NCBI RefSeq assembly: GCF_001540865.1
Contig: NC_033628.1
Location: 124,001 to 188,000, forward strand
From: Ananas comosus
Taxonomy: Eukaryota > Streptophyta > Magnoliopsida > Poales > Bromeliaceae
Length of the DNA stretch: 64,000 bases
Reading direction: 5' to 3'
The position numbers and the translations under genes are program-made. Below the pieces are notes generated by a model. It saw only the letters and a list, made by a program, of their open reading frames with translations. It ran no database searches and was not told the origin of the DNA. Positions within the stretch are counted from its first letter, which is position 1. Every line of letters begins with the position of its first letter. Shown here in pieces: positions 37,953 to 50,000 of the stretch.

Positions 37953-39112
37953 TGTGTAATAACCTTGTCCAACTAATATTAGTAATTTGTTACACTTAAA
38001 TATAATTATTAGTGCTAAAATATTTAATCATTATATATTTATATACAGTTTTCTCATTTATCACTGTATATTCATATGCAATACTTATGCTCAATTATTA
38101 TTTTCATATGGTGTGGAACTGCTTGAGTATAAGAAACTTTTTTTTGTTTAGAATATGTCGTCTTCGAAAAATGTGAGTGGGCTTTCCCAGAACTTTTAGC
38201 CCACAATTCAACTCTCATTAGTCAAAATACTTAAAACCAAATTAGTAGATATACTAAAGTACTTAATGTTTATGTGCCATAACACAGGGGCATCATTGTG
38301 TACATCAATTAAAAGTCATAAGACTGGAACCAATATCTATCTCTCTATAAATATATGAATTTTCAGTTTGCTTGAGTCACGTGGCATAGAGGGGCGGAAG
38401 CGTGAGCGGGGTTGGGTGCTGGCGCGTGCCGTGCAGGGACAGGCACGGGCCTGAGCGTGAGCGGGAGGGTGTGAGCCGGCGCGGGCGCTCGGCTCGAGCT
38501 GGCGCGGGCGTGAGCGCGCAAGGTGGGGCCGGTGGAGGTGGGGCCCACCCGGGGGAGAGGGAGGAATTTTTTTTTCCCCTCTTTTAATTTTTTTTTTTGC
38601 TCTCTTCATATATAAACAAAATAATTTATAATTTTTTCAAATTCAATCTAATTTTTTATTTTTATTCTAAAAATTTTAATTATATAAATAATTTTTAAAT
38701 AGTTTAAACTGTTTATATTAGATATAAATTTTAATTTTATAATATTGAGTATTTAAATATAGATTATATATTAAAAAATAAAAGAAAGATTGATGGAGTT
38801 TAAAATAATTTTATGTTTTACGAAATTTAGTTGCGAAAATCGTATAAAATATACTAACTAAATCTATAGAGCTAAGTGATGGATTCAGATTTTTTAATTT
38901 TTTAGTTAAAAAAGTTATTTATAGAACTCCCAATTCATAACTTTTGCTAAATTATTATTTTTAGAATAAAAGGTTGAACCTTTAAATTTATGGTTTGACA
39001 TTGAATTTGGTAATACAAGTTAGACAATCAATAGCATCTGAACACCCGAACTATAACTTTTGCCAGGAATAACGATTCCAATCAAATCATTCAACGAAAC
39101 ATTTTAAAAACA
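37953..39112. other. intergenic, with a GC-rich island at about 38385-38565
   Basis: The GC-rich patch is built from GCGTGAGCGGG and GGCGCGGGC-like repeats and lies between AT-rich stretches. No frame shows convincing protein features, and there are no splice-bounded exons that I can support. Confidence 0.5.
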
Positions 39113-39262
39113 CTTTTTTTTTTTTTTTTTTTGAGAGAGATAGATAGCATGCTATCCGCTTCGTTTATTTCATTTAGAAATAAACTTAGCTGAAAATGTG
39201 AATCAACTAGGATTCGAACTTGGGTCTCGGGTACCAACCACCAAGCCCTTAGAACAACAACG
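39113..39262 (-). mobile_element. tRNA-derived SINE copy, minus strand
   Basis: Poly(T), then the reverse complement of the SINE tail (GCATGCTATCCGCTTCG), the hairpin, the B box as GGATTCGAAC and the A-box region as CCACCAAGCCC. It is nearly full length. Confidence 0.85.
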
Positions 39263-42018
39263 AGAGATCCACAAGGAATCATGCTGAATAAATTGCTTGA
39301 GGGGGTGTTCTTGTTCTAGTTATCGCGTCCGCGAAATGAAAAGCCGGGCCGATTGAGATCCGTCAAATGATACAAATCCATTGGGCTTGAATCGCGGCCA
39401 GTTTAAGCTAAAACTTGGGCCAAACAAAACCTTAACCCAAAAAAAAAAAGGAAAAAAAAAGAAAAAAAAAAAAAAACATTACTAAGCTCCAATCAACAAA
39501 ATATCTACATGGCCAACCTTAGGTCCTTATCAAGGACGAATATGGTTGTGCTTTTCACGTACCTATCTACATGGCCACTTTGTTTTTGCCATTGACATGT
39601 TAATAAAGATGTGAGAAGCGTCGGGGGTCCACCGACAATGTTAGATTTGCATGTTAGATGTGAATTTGATTGAGTTGATATTTTCACAGGAGCACTTTAC
39701 GAGGCTATGTTAGGTTGGGGGAATGAATTAAAGCGACACTTCCATTTAATTATATAATTTTGATCTCTTTAGGCGCTCTTTGTGGCAGGTAATTAAAAGG
39801 GGTTCCTTTAACTGTTTCCTTTTATTCGTTACAATTTTGAGAGCTTTGAAACCTCTCCCTTTAATTAGGTAAGAAGTCGATTTCGTACTCTCGTTTTGTC
39901 TTTGCTAAGGAAGTCAAATTATTTAAACAAATGATCGTTCTCAGCTCATGATAAAGTGTCTACGATATTTTTCTATATCTGTGTATTTTTTACGTAAATA
40001 ACTTTTAAACTAAAAAATTTTAATTGGACGGTGACCTCCCTTTTTCCTTCTTATTCTAAACTAAAAGTAGATTTTGTATTCTGGTTTTGTTCGTCTCTAG
40101 TAAGTTCAGCTTCTTAGCTTAGCGTCAAACATTTATAGTGTGATTTATGCGACTCAACAACCAATTTTGCCGCTAATTATTTCATGTTCCGCACTTCCAC
40201 TTTGTCGTCGAAACACGTCCCTGACCGTGATTAGGTGGAACAAGTTCTTCTCATTTGCAATGAATGTGTGCTTTTTAACAAGTCTATGTTCAACAAGAGT
40301 ACTTAAGGGTCCATTAAAATTTTGTTGCACACGTCGTTTTACTTTAAGAAAAGGAATTGGGTGATCAACATTTGTTGACCGAGCAATTAAAGCAATCTTA
40401 TTAGCTAAACATAGGAGGGATTTGTATTGACCTTGTATATGATCATTGGTGTCTCATGCATGGCTCGTGGATTCTTATTCTTATAGATTTTTTTTCTTTT
40501 TCAAAAATGCTGTCGAATTAAGTTGTTTGAAAAAGCACTGTTAACTATTTTATGAAACTGTATATTCTTAGCTCTTCGCTTAAATGCATAAATTAATTTC
40601 TAGTGATTTTAGGAATTAAAAGCTCATTTCAGTTTTCAATAGATAAAACAGATAAATTTCAGTTTACTAAATAAGAATTGATTTTTCTAGAGCTAACAGG
40701 TGCATAATATTTCATTTATAATTTAAATTTTTTATTTTAATAAATATAAAAATTATTTTTAAAAATATTAAATTTTTTACTAAATAACGATTACTTCCAC
40801 TGTTAGCCGCCTCGGTTGACCTATTGCCAATGGGCAATTGCTTAAAAAATATCGCATCAGTTGACCTTAGTTAACACCTTACGATTAAGAAATTAAACAC
40901 CCGGATATATGCTAATTAATAAATGGATTTTTTTTAATTTTTTTATGCTAAAACATTCCCACTTCATAAAATCTAGTGATTTGGTGGATTTCGTTTGGAT
41001 AATATCCTGTTTTATAAAAAAAAAATCAAATGATCAGGTGTTTAATTTCTAGTTGTCGACAAATTTTGCAGGAATAGTTTTACTATAATACCCTCCTTTA
41101 TGATTATATAAATGCAGAAATATGCACTTCAAATTAAAAAAATCAACCTTCATAAGTTTTTACAGTACTGATGATTATTTCCAGGATTTCATAGTACTAA
41201 GGAGGTAAATATTGAAAATTTTTGTAGCTGATTTTTTTCCACACGAAATATGTTATCACTAAAGTATAATATGGCGAATATCTTATGGTAAAAAATTATA
41301 TGATAAAGTAAAGTAACCAACTATCCTTATATTTAAATATTTCAGATTCTATTATTATCATAGTTTCTGTATTATATTGTAAAAAATATAATAATAATAA
41401 TAACAGTAATAATAATAATAAGTATAAAGTTATTATATTATTGAAAGTACAGAGTATTTAAGGTTTTTAATATTTTGATTTTTGAATCAAAAAATTTTAC
41501 TGCTGAGATGATAGTAGTTTTTTCTAGAATTAAGTGATTTCTACGTGATAATAGTATAAATTTAAAAATTAGGTATGATAAAAAAGATTGATCTAATAAT
41601 TAAAAAATTAAAAGTATTAGGTTATGTGTTAGTAGCTTTATTCTAATAATAATAGTAGTTTAATTAAAATAAAACGAATCCGCGGCAGTTGAACCGACGA
41701 CTTGTGGGGGAGATGGAGAAGGCGACAAAGGAGGAGTGGGGAATGGATTTTGGTGACGTATGCAGCAGGCGCACCGAGTAGAGTAGGGTAGACTCGAGTC
41801 GAGTCGAGGGATCGCGCGGTCCACGTCCCGATTTGCTACGGATTTCACGTCAAATCCATCATCATCACCATCAATCTCACAAAAAAAATTACAGAAAAAA
41901 AGAAAAGGACACACACACAAATAAATAAATAAATAAATAAAACAACAGTAAAATAAAAAAAAAAACGATATATTCTTTGCTTGCATGAGAGGGTAAAGCC
42001 GCACGCCCACCCACCCCG
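39263..42018. other. intergenic, AT-rich
   Basis: No gene is supported on either strand. Short frames here have random composition. Poly(A)-like tracts occur around 39440-39476, and an ATA/ATT-rich microsatellite lies at about 41385-41425. Confidence 0.5.
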
Positions 42019-42089
42019 CACGTGGGACCCCCCACGCAGAAGAAGAACAAGACCGTGCTACTGCTTAGCCACGTGGGCCCCCGCACGTG
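42019..42089. promoter_or_regulatory. cluster of three CACGTG G-boxes
   Basis: CACGTG occurs at 42019-42024, 42070-42075 and 42084-42089 in a GC-rich patch with TGGGCC-type and CCACGTGGGCCC sequence. No convincing gene lies within 2 kb on either side. Confidence 0.45.
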
Positions 42090-42179
42090 CGAATCCAGTT
42101 TTAGCCGCCAATCTCGCCCATCCGGAACCCGTTCCGCCCGCCGGGGCACGCGGGCTCCGACGCATTAAAAAATAATAAA

Positions 42180-43307
42180 ATTATTCTGCGCACTGAGGTG
42201 TAAAAAAAAAAAAAATACATTGATGAATTGCTGTGCAAGTTATGCGTTGGATTGGCGTAGGTGGATGCTGCGACTAGGAATGATCAATTCAAATTCAGGC
42301 TGAAATTTCCTTCCTCAAGATTTTGGAAAGAAAATTTCCGACCAAAAAATTATTTGGTCATATACCGATATCTAGATAAATAATGCTACATATTCTAAAA
42401 GTTTGAAAATTTTGTTATATCTGGAAGCTGAAAAATTTTTTTATTTCTTTATTTTTGCCGTAGAAAAGATAATAGTTAGAGAAAATTTAAAATTGGCATA
42501 AAAATGCAATACAGAGATGAGGATCGATTACAAAATTCTGATTAAGTTCAGCTTTAAACGAGTTATGATATTAACTTGCAGGTACAGAGATGCCGAAACA
42601 AAAATTTTAAATCATAACCTTATAGAAGTATATTTATATAAGAGATTACTTGAACATAATTTGAACCTTCCAATAAAAAAATAGTCGAAAAAATAGTCTT
42701 TAAAATAAGAGTCACAGATAAATCTCTGGGCAAGGATACTTTCTCCTAAAGCACAATCTAAAGGGACAAAAAGGCAAAAAAAAAAAAAAGAAAAAAAAAG
42801 AAAACTAAGTGTCCCACGAGGGGCCAAAATGCCCCGAAAAACAGGTGGCCGAGGAAATCTACAGAGCTTCCATTGTCACTCTATTCCTTTGGAATATATA
42901 ACTGACAAAGAGATAATATAAAATTAAGTAGATCAAAGCGAAAGTTGGGAGCTTTTAGTCCATCTGATGGATACTTTTTTATACATAAATTGCTCGAGTG
43001 CTTAAATTGAATGTGTCCATTCTCTGTTATGCACAAAGAAGACCCAAATATGAAGCTAAATAATCTTAATTAACTTAGGGACCAGAAACTCTTGTATTAT
43101 ACCTAATCAATTTCATGATCTTGTCCGCACCTGCAAAAGGGAAATTTTGTTGTGGTCTTTCATGGACCATTGACTCATTGGGGTTCCTACTTAGTTTTTG
43201 AAACATAATTTTTTAGTATTAAAAATGCAGTAATTTTTCACTTTGAGTCATCAGAAACTCAATTAGTATTTAATATTTTTGCATTTAAAAGTAGAAGTTT
43301 TAATTTA
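42180..43307. other. intergenic, AT-rich
   Basis: No coding, RNA or clear transposon feature was recognised. Confidence 0.45.
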
Positions 43308-43322
43308 AAAATTCAGTTTATG

Positions 43323-43483
43323 ACCGACCGTCCTTAAAACAAGTGGCAAAGAGCTTGGTGGTTCGTACCTGATACCCAAGTTCGAATCCTAGTTGATTCA
43401 CATTTCCAGTTAAGTTTATTTCTAAATGAAATAAACGAAACAGGTAGTCTGCTATCTATCTCTCAAAAAAAAAAAAAAAAAAA
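43323..43483 (+). mobile_element. SINE dimer, monomer 1
   Basis: Begins ACCGACCGTCCTTAAAACAA and has TGGCAAAGAGCTTGGTGG, B box GTTCGAATCC, the 3' hairpin, CTGCTATCTATCTCTC and about 20 A. The left flank AAAATTCAGTTTATG (43308-43322) is repeated only after monomer 2. Confidence 0.88.
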
Positions 43484-43644
43484 GACCGACCATCCTTAAA
43501 ACAAGTGGCAAGGGCTTGGTGGTTGGTACCCGATACCCAAGTTCAAATCCTAGTTGATTCATATTTCCAGTTAAGTTTATTTCTAAATGAAATAAACGAA
43601 ACGGATAGCGTGCTATCTATCTCTCAAAAAAAAAAAAAAAAAAA
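43484..43644 (+). mobile_element. SINE dimer, monomer 2
   Basis: Begins ACCGACCATCCTTAAAACAA directly after the poly(A) of monomer 1. The two are over 90% identical by eye; here the B box is GTTCAAATCC, so it is weakened. The right flank AAAATTCAGTTTATG (43642-43656, overlapping the tail) matches the left flank of monomer 1. Confidence 0.88.
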
Positions 43645-43656
43645 ATTCAGTTTATG

Positions 43657-44658
43657 TTGTTGTAGTAGTAGTAGTAGTAGTAGTAGTAGTTCGGCGATCA
43701 TAATGTAGAACATTTTTTAAATTGTTCAGTGCACCTTGATGTTCAAAATTCTTTAAACATGCATGTAATTTTTTTTTGAAGAGATCTCCCCTTGTTTAGA
43801 GGAAAAAATTGTTGTATAGAAACACATTATATTCATTTAAAGATGAACAAGTAAGAAAATTCTTGAATACATATACACTTGAACTATTATATATGGTTAA
43901 TTAATTTGATGAATTTCATGATAAAATAGGTGAATGAACTATTTTTAAAAAGAGGGTAAAAATGTATATAGAATTTATTTCAACTATTACCCATTTTGAT
44001 AAAACTATTATTTAAAAATTTAATGATTGAGCCGGTTAATGACTCTTTCGGTTCAAAAGTTTAATGCATAATTTATTCTGATGGATTTAATTGGTATATT
44101 TTGTAGATTTTATTTAACTATAATTTTATCAAAGTATGCTATTAGTTTAATATTTTTTTAACTGAAAAAATCATCAAATAACTTAAGTCAAACAACGTGA
44201 AATATTAAATATTTATATTAATATTTTAAGGGGTTGGATAGTCGAATCAAAATTATGTATAATTCAGATAAATTGTGTACATTATGAGCCCAAAGATAAC
44301 AAAAAAGAAAGAAAAACTCTCTCTAACTGAAGGCCGTTAATGGGCCTGGCCCATTAGGAATCTCTTGCACACTTACAAGTGGGCCCACATAGGCCTTGTT
44401 TAACTTCCTGGGCGCGCACGTGCGTCGCACAGGCCCCGACGGCGTTGTGCGCACGTGTGGCGACGTTGGACCGTCCATTCCTCCTCGATCGCTCGTTTGT
44501 TTGTCGCGCATACACGCTCTGCGACGCTGTGGTTGACTCACACTGTTCGCCCCCACTCAACAACAGCGAACAGCTATGGACAAATGCGGACACCCACACA
44601 CGCGCCCCCACGCGACCACAAAACAGTGTTTTATAGTGTACATCACACAAACGAATAA

Positions 44659-44664
<6 letters not shown>
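43657..44664. other. intergenic; (GTA)n and a site II palindrome
   Basis: A (GTA)n run lies at about 43662-43690. TGGGCC-T-GGCCCA at 44341-44353 is a palindromic pair of site II elements, followed by a GC-richer segment with TGGGCCCACA. No coding region that I can support follows it. Confidence 0.5.
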
Positions 44665-44698
<34 letters not shown>

Positions 44699-44706
<8 letters not shown>

Positions 44707-44760
44707 TGATATATGTTAAATATTTTAATAAATAATATGAACCCACTATCACCTGATGCA

Positions 44761-44796
<36 letters not shown>

Positions 44797-44958
44797 ATAT
44801 GAGGAATCCCACTTACCGCAATCGTAGACGCTGTTGACGTTCTTGTTTCTCAGTCTCCTTCATCATCACCATCATCATCTTCTTCTTCTTCTTCTNTATA
44901 AATATGATATATGTTAAATATTTTAATAAATAATATGAACCCACTATCACCTGATGCA

Positions 44959-44994
<36 letters not shown>

Positions 44995-45094
44995 ATATGA
45001 GGAATCCCACTTACCGCAATCGTAGACGCTGTTGACGTTCTTGTTTCTCAGTCTCCTTCATCATCACCATCATCATCTTCTTCTTCTTCTTCTT
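44699..45094. repeat. 198-bp tandem duplication around an N (probable assembly artefact)
   Basis: The sequence from TATAAATATGATATATG through (CT)n, CGTAGACGCTGTTGACG and (CTT)n occurs at 44699-44895 and again from 44897, separated only by a single N at 44896. The two copies look identical, as expected from overlapping contig ends joined without merging. Confidence 0.88.
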
Positions 45095-45213
45095 CTTCTT
45101 CTTCTTCTACTGGGGAGATCAAATTGGCTCTCTTTATTGCAGCAAAAAAAGAAAAGGAAAAAAAAGGGAAAGGGCCATAGCAATTCAAATCTAATTAGAA
45201 GAGCTCTGCATGC

Positions 45214-45553
45214 ATGGATGCAGCCCAGTGGCCTCAGGTATATGTTATGAACCTAAATTAGTTAGTTCTTAAATATAGTTTTTTTTTTGTTGTTGTTGTT
45301 TTCCTAGATTTATGTGTTGGGTTGTGTTGTGTGGGCATTAATTTGTGTTGGATTAATTAGTGGGCTGCTTCTTTTTCTTTTTTTCTTTCTTTTTTATTGT
45401 TATTTGTTTCTCAGTAGATCTCTTCGTTTTTCGTTAGAGCTGGTTTCTACAAGATCCAAAACATGGTCTTGTACATCTTCGACCCTGGCCCTTCTCTTAA
45501 TCCCTCGAATTAAAGCACCGCACAACTTTGCTGTACCCCACCTTAATTTAATT

Positions 45554-45589
<36 letters not shown>

Positions 45590-47020
45590 ATCTTTTCTTT
45601 TAGCTCGTGTAGTAAAAAAAGCACGCAGCGGCAAGGAAAGGACACAGGTTATATATAAGCTAGCATACTCGGTGTTCTACGAACTGCAAATTAATTAAAG
45701 TCGTGTGTGTGGGGTTGATTTCTCTCTCATCTCTTATTAGCTGTTTCCCATACCCTATCCCCCCCTTTTTCTCCCTCACCTCCCTTTAATCCCCCCCTTT
45801 TCCTCAGCCTTTCCCTCTTGTTCTTTTCCTCGTACATGTCATAGATCTCTCTTTCTCTCTCTCTCTCTCTATACATATATATACACACACACATACACAT
45901 ACATCACTAGTTATTATTATTATTATTATTATAAGATTTATTAGCGTTTGCTAACTTGAAAACTTCTCCATGGACATGCGGCGGTGGTGGTGGTGGTGGT
46001 GGTGGTGTTCTTGTCGTTCATCTTCTTGCACAGGAGATGGGGCTAGTGAAGCCCATGGAGGAGATGGTGGCGAGCTCCGGCGGGGGCGGCCTGCGGGTGG
46101 CGGGGCTGCCGCCGCAGCCTCCGGCTCCGGCGGGGGCGGAGCGGAGGGCGGCGCGGCCGCAGAAGGAGCAGGCGCTGAACTGTCCCCGGTGCAACTCCAC
46201 CAACACCAAGTTCTGCTACTACAACAACTACAGCCTCACCCAGCCCAGATACTTTTGCAAGACGTGTCGACGCTACTGGACCGACGGTGGGTCCCTCCGC
46301 AACGTCCCCGTCGGCGGTGGGTCCCGCAAGAACAAGAGGCCCTCTTCCTCTTCCTCGTCCTCCTCCTCCTCCTCCCCCTCCACCTCCACCTCCGTTACAA
46401 CAACAACATCATCGACATCATCAGCAACAGCACTGCTCCCCAACATCTCCCTCTCGTCCCCCTCCTCCTCCTCCTCGCTCAACACGAAGCTCCTCCGCGA
46501 GGCGCAGGACCTCAACCTCTCCTTCCCACACCACCATGGCCTTCGCCATGACCAGTTCCCCGAGTTCCCCGCCTTGGAAAGCGCCAAGAGCAACAGCGGT
46601 GGCCTACGCGGGCTCGGGTCAACGTTCATGCCCATGCCCATGCCCGTGCCCATGCCCATGCCCATTTTGGAGTACCCAACTCATGGTTTCCCATTCCCAC
46701 CGACGCTTACTAATTTTCCTGTGGATGGAAACATTGGTGGCGGCAGTGGAGGAGGTGATGGAAATGATAATAGTAGTAATAATAATGATAATAATGATAA
46801 TGGTGTTGGTGGGGGTGAGTATGGGCGCATACAAGAGGTGCAAGAGAGCAGTAGGCTTTTGTTCCCATTTGAGGAGCTGAAACCAGTTGGTGGCCCTTCA
46901 AGTACTACTACTGGTTCTAACAACAGTGACCATGAACAGTTTGAGCACAATAGGGGACAAGGTGTGGATCCTTCTCCTGGGTTTTGGAGTGGTATCATGG
47001 GTGGAGGAGGATCATGGTAA
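45214..47020 (+). CDS. Dof zinc-finger transcription factor, intron-split N-terminus
   Basis: Exon 1 is 45214-45237 (24 nt, MDAAQWPQ, donor CAG|GTATAT). Exon 2 is 46034-47020 (acceptor CACAG|GAGATG), giving 336 aa. The frame extending upstream of 46034 with a poly-Gly start is intronic. The joined N-terminus, [20 protein letters not shown], matches the intron-split Dof subgroup. The Dof domain (about residues 60-110) has [20 protein letters not shown], then [20 protein letters not shown]: the CX2C-X21-CX2C zinc finger that binds AAAG cores. A basic [10 protein letters not shown] stretch follows as a nuclear signal, then Ser, Met-Pro and Asn/Asp low-complexity regions, and a C-terminal Trp-containing end ([14 protein letters not shown]). 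Dof proteins are plant-only regulators of vascular, seed and light genes; no specific target is implied here. Confidence 0.93.
45238..46033 (+). other. Dof intron, pyrimidine-rich
   Basis: A 796-bp intron with (CT)n tracts at about 45560-45590 and 45848-45870, a (TTA)n tract near 45912-45930 and a GGTGGT run just before the acceptor. Confidence 0.8.
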
Positions 47021-50000
47021 AGAATTTTTATATATTAAAAGGAATTGAAAGAAAGAAAGAAAGAGATCATAGCGAAGAGAAGCCCTTTAATTAAGAAGAT
47101 GAAGACTATGGTCAGTTATTAAAATTTAGTGTTTATTTTGTCCCTTATTTGGTGTTCTTATTACAAATGGTGGTGGTGGTGAATTCTAACAGCTGCAGAG
47201 AGGGAAGATTATAATACTACAAGCATGGAGTTCCTTCTGTTTACCACTTTTTTTTGTTTCTAATTTCCTCCATTTTCTGTTTCTTTTTAAGATTTTTAAT
47301 TGTAGTTATGCTGCTCTGATCACTGTGGACATGTGAAGCTTCTTTTTAGGTTGGCTTCAAATTGTGTGTCTTTAAATTAACAAACTAGCTAGACTTTCTG
47401 GTATGTGGTGATTAATTAGAAGGCTTTGAGAGCTAGCCCAAGGATTTCCTTTTTCCTTTTTGCCTTTTTTTTTTTTTTGCCTTTTCTGTTCCTACTATAT
47501 ATTTTGCAGGTAGAGAAGACAGCCCAATTTCTTGTGAAGGGTTTGTACCATTACTTTTATACAGTGAAGAAAGATAAGGATAAAGTAAAGATAAAGCAGC
47601 ATGGTGATGATAATGTGTGACAATATATATTTATGTAGACATTACTGTGGGCTTAGCAAGATGCGTGTGGTTGAAGAGGAGGAAAAAAAAATAAGCAAAG
47701 AGAGAACTGTTTGTCCATCTCTTTATTTACATTTTACACCAAAGGAAAAAAAAAAACAATTACTTGGGGTGTTATTTGTATTATTCTTTGAGGCTTCTCT
47801 CTATATTTTGGCTTTTCATATGTCATTTTATACTTTCCTTTTTTCTGAAGCAGGTCCGAGATGTCATGTCTCATCAACCCAACCAAGGTTCTCCTAGACA
47901 TGAGAGCACTAGAGAGGAGCTCCAAGGAGGAGAATAATTTGGTATGACCACCCCCATTCTCAATGACTCCTATCCCATCTCACATGGCAGTATGTTTTAT
48001 CATATGTTAGACCTTTTGAAAGTGGTAACATAGGCGACTATATATAACTACTATACATACATATATATTTATATTTATATATATATATATATAATATGTA
48101 TATATAAAATAATAATAATAATAATAAGGAAAAGGTACACATCCACTTCTTCACATCCTCATGCCTCTCTCTCCTGATCATGTGGTGGATCCATCCATAC
48201 ACAAGATTACTAGAACAGGCTGGAAGAATGCCACTTTGATGGACAGAAATTGGAGACCATGTCCACCTGCCTCAACCAAAAGTTTTCTCACCTAATGATT
48301 CTCTTGTACCCACTTGCTCATACCATTTCCATGCATCATTACCCCCTCCTCGCACTCCACCATGCCTTTCTTTCTTTGCAATATATATTACTAGTAAGCC
48401 ACTTCCCTGCCCTCATTCATCTCTACCTCTTCTTTGGGTAGAGGGGCCCCCACAGAATATTCTCATGTAGCTAGGGATGTGAGCCAAGTGTTCCTATGCA
48501 TTCTCACACCACTGTTGGATGTGAGCCAAGTGTTCCTATGTATTCTCACACCACTGTTGATGATGTCTAGTTCAATAAATTACTTGAGTTTGCTCATGAT
48601 CTTAATTACTGCCATATCAGGGAAAAAGCATGCTCCAATTTGGTATTCATAGTGTCCTAATTAATTAACACTGCATATATATAGTAGGTGAAATTGTCAT
48701 GAGACCCCTCAACTATAGGCCATTTTCATCTATATTTTCCCTTAAATTAAGATTTTAGTTAAAATTAGTTCTTTTTATATTATCTATTATCTGTTTAAAT
48801 TTTGTTTAATTACTAAAAGTGATTATAAAGACATTCAATAAAACTCATAAACTATTCAATTAAAAAAAAATTAAGTTAAACATTGAGAAGTGTTAATAAA
48901 ATAATAATAACAATAATAATAAAGCTGAGCCAGTCCGCTAATTCAGAATGAAATGGCCTTTACTTGAGAGATGTAACCAAACACACATTTTTGTCTATAT
49001 ATTTTCACCGGAATTTTGATATCCAACCCTTTTTTTTTTTCCTTCAAATGCTTTGCTGCAGCCTCACCACTTGTAGCTAAATTTATTTGCCGAATGAATG
49101 AAATGGCAGGGAGATACTTTTCTCTCTCTAAAAAAAAAGCTGAAGAAAAAAAAACTTTTCTATAAGAATGTGAGGAGAGGGTACATCATGCATGCATGGG
49201 AGCAATTAGCCTCTCATTCCAACGCTGCACCCTTCAACAATGTGTGTCCAATGGCCTTTTTTTGTGTCAGTTTATTGTTCTTTCTAGGAGATTAGGTGCT
49301 AACATTATTGCTGGTAACTAAAGTTGCTGTGAGCATAAATAGTAATGTGGCAGCCACCCCATATCTTTTCACATGCTTTGTGGTAATCTGTGGTATGCTT
49401 AGCTTTGGCTTTCATTTGCTATAAAGCCGACACATTCTAAATCTACTACTACTCCTCTCTCTCCTTTGCTTTCCTTTTTATATAAACTAATTAAACTGTC
49501 GCTAGGGCACTGAGTGGATGTTACTTTTGTGGCCATTTTTCACATGCATGTGTGTACTTGCTATTTTTTTAAGTTGGTTATCTTTTAGATTCCTCTCATG
49601 CTCCTGCAACTAAAGGAGGCTTCGTTAATTTATAGATTTTCACTGTTGTTGAGTATTTTTCAGTAATGGAATGTCGTATTTAGTGATTTATCAAATATGC
49701 TCTAATTCCACACAACGGTTGTCATATATTGAGTGTATATAACTTTCATTTAGCATATTTGCCGAGTTTTTACAACATCTATAATTTTAATTGCTTAGCG
49801 CGGGAGTGTCAATTACTTGTGACCATATATTTTTAAAACTCTTAATATACTATCATTTTTGGTTTCTAAGTAGCACTGTAAGAAAGTCATATGCTCAGGT
49901 GTTCTGCGAGGTTTTGGGTTCAATATAAAAACGTCTAATTGGTTAAATTACTTGCGAATAATTTGCCGTATTTGGCTCATTTTGTCCATTCGAAAAGCCG

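Noticed and set aside
41660..42175. Frames in the G-box patch with Arg/Pro/Gly-rich products
   Set aside because: Composition follows the GC content. No domain, splice support or codon pattern was seen.
45956..46033. Dof start with poly-Gly leader at 45956
   Set aside because: The stretch ends in a clean acceptor, and the upstream 24-nt exon gives the family's usual N-terminus.
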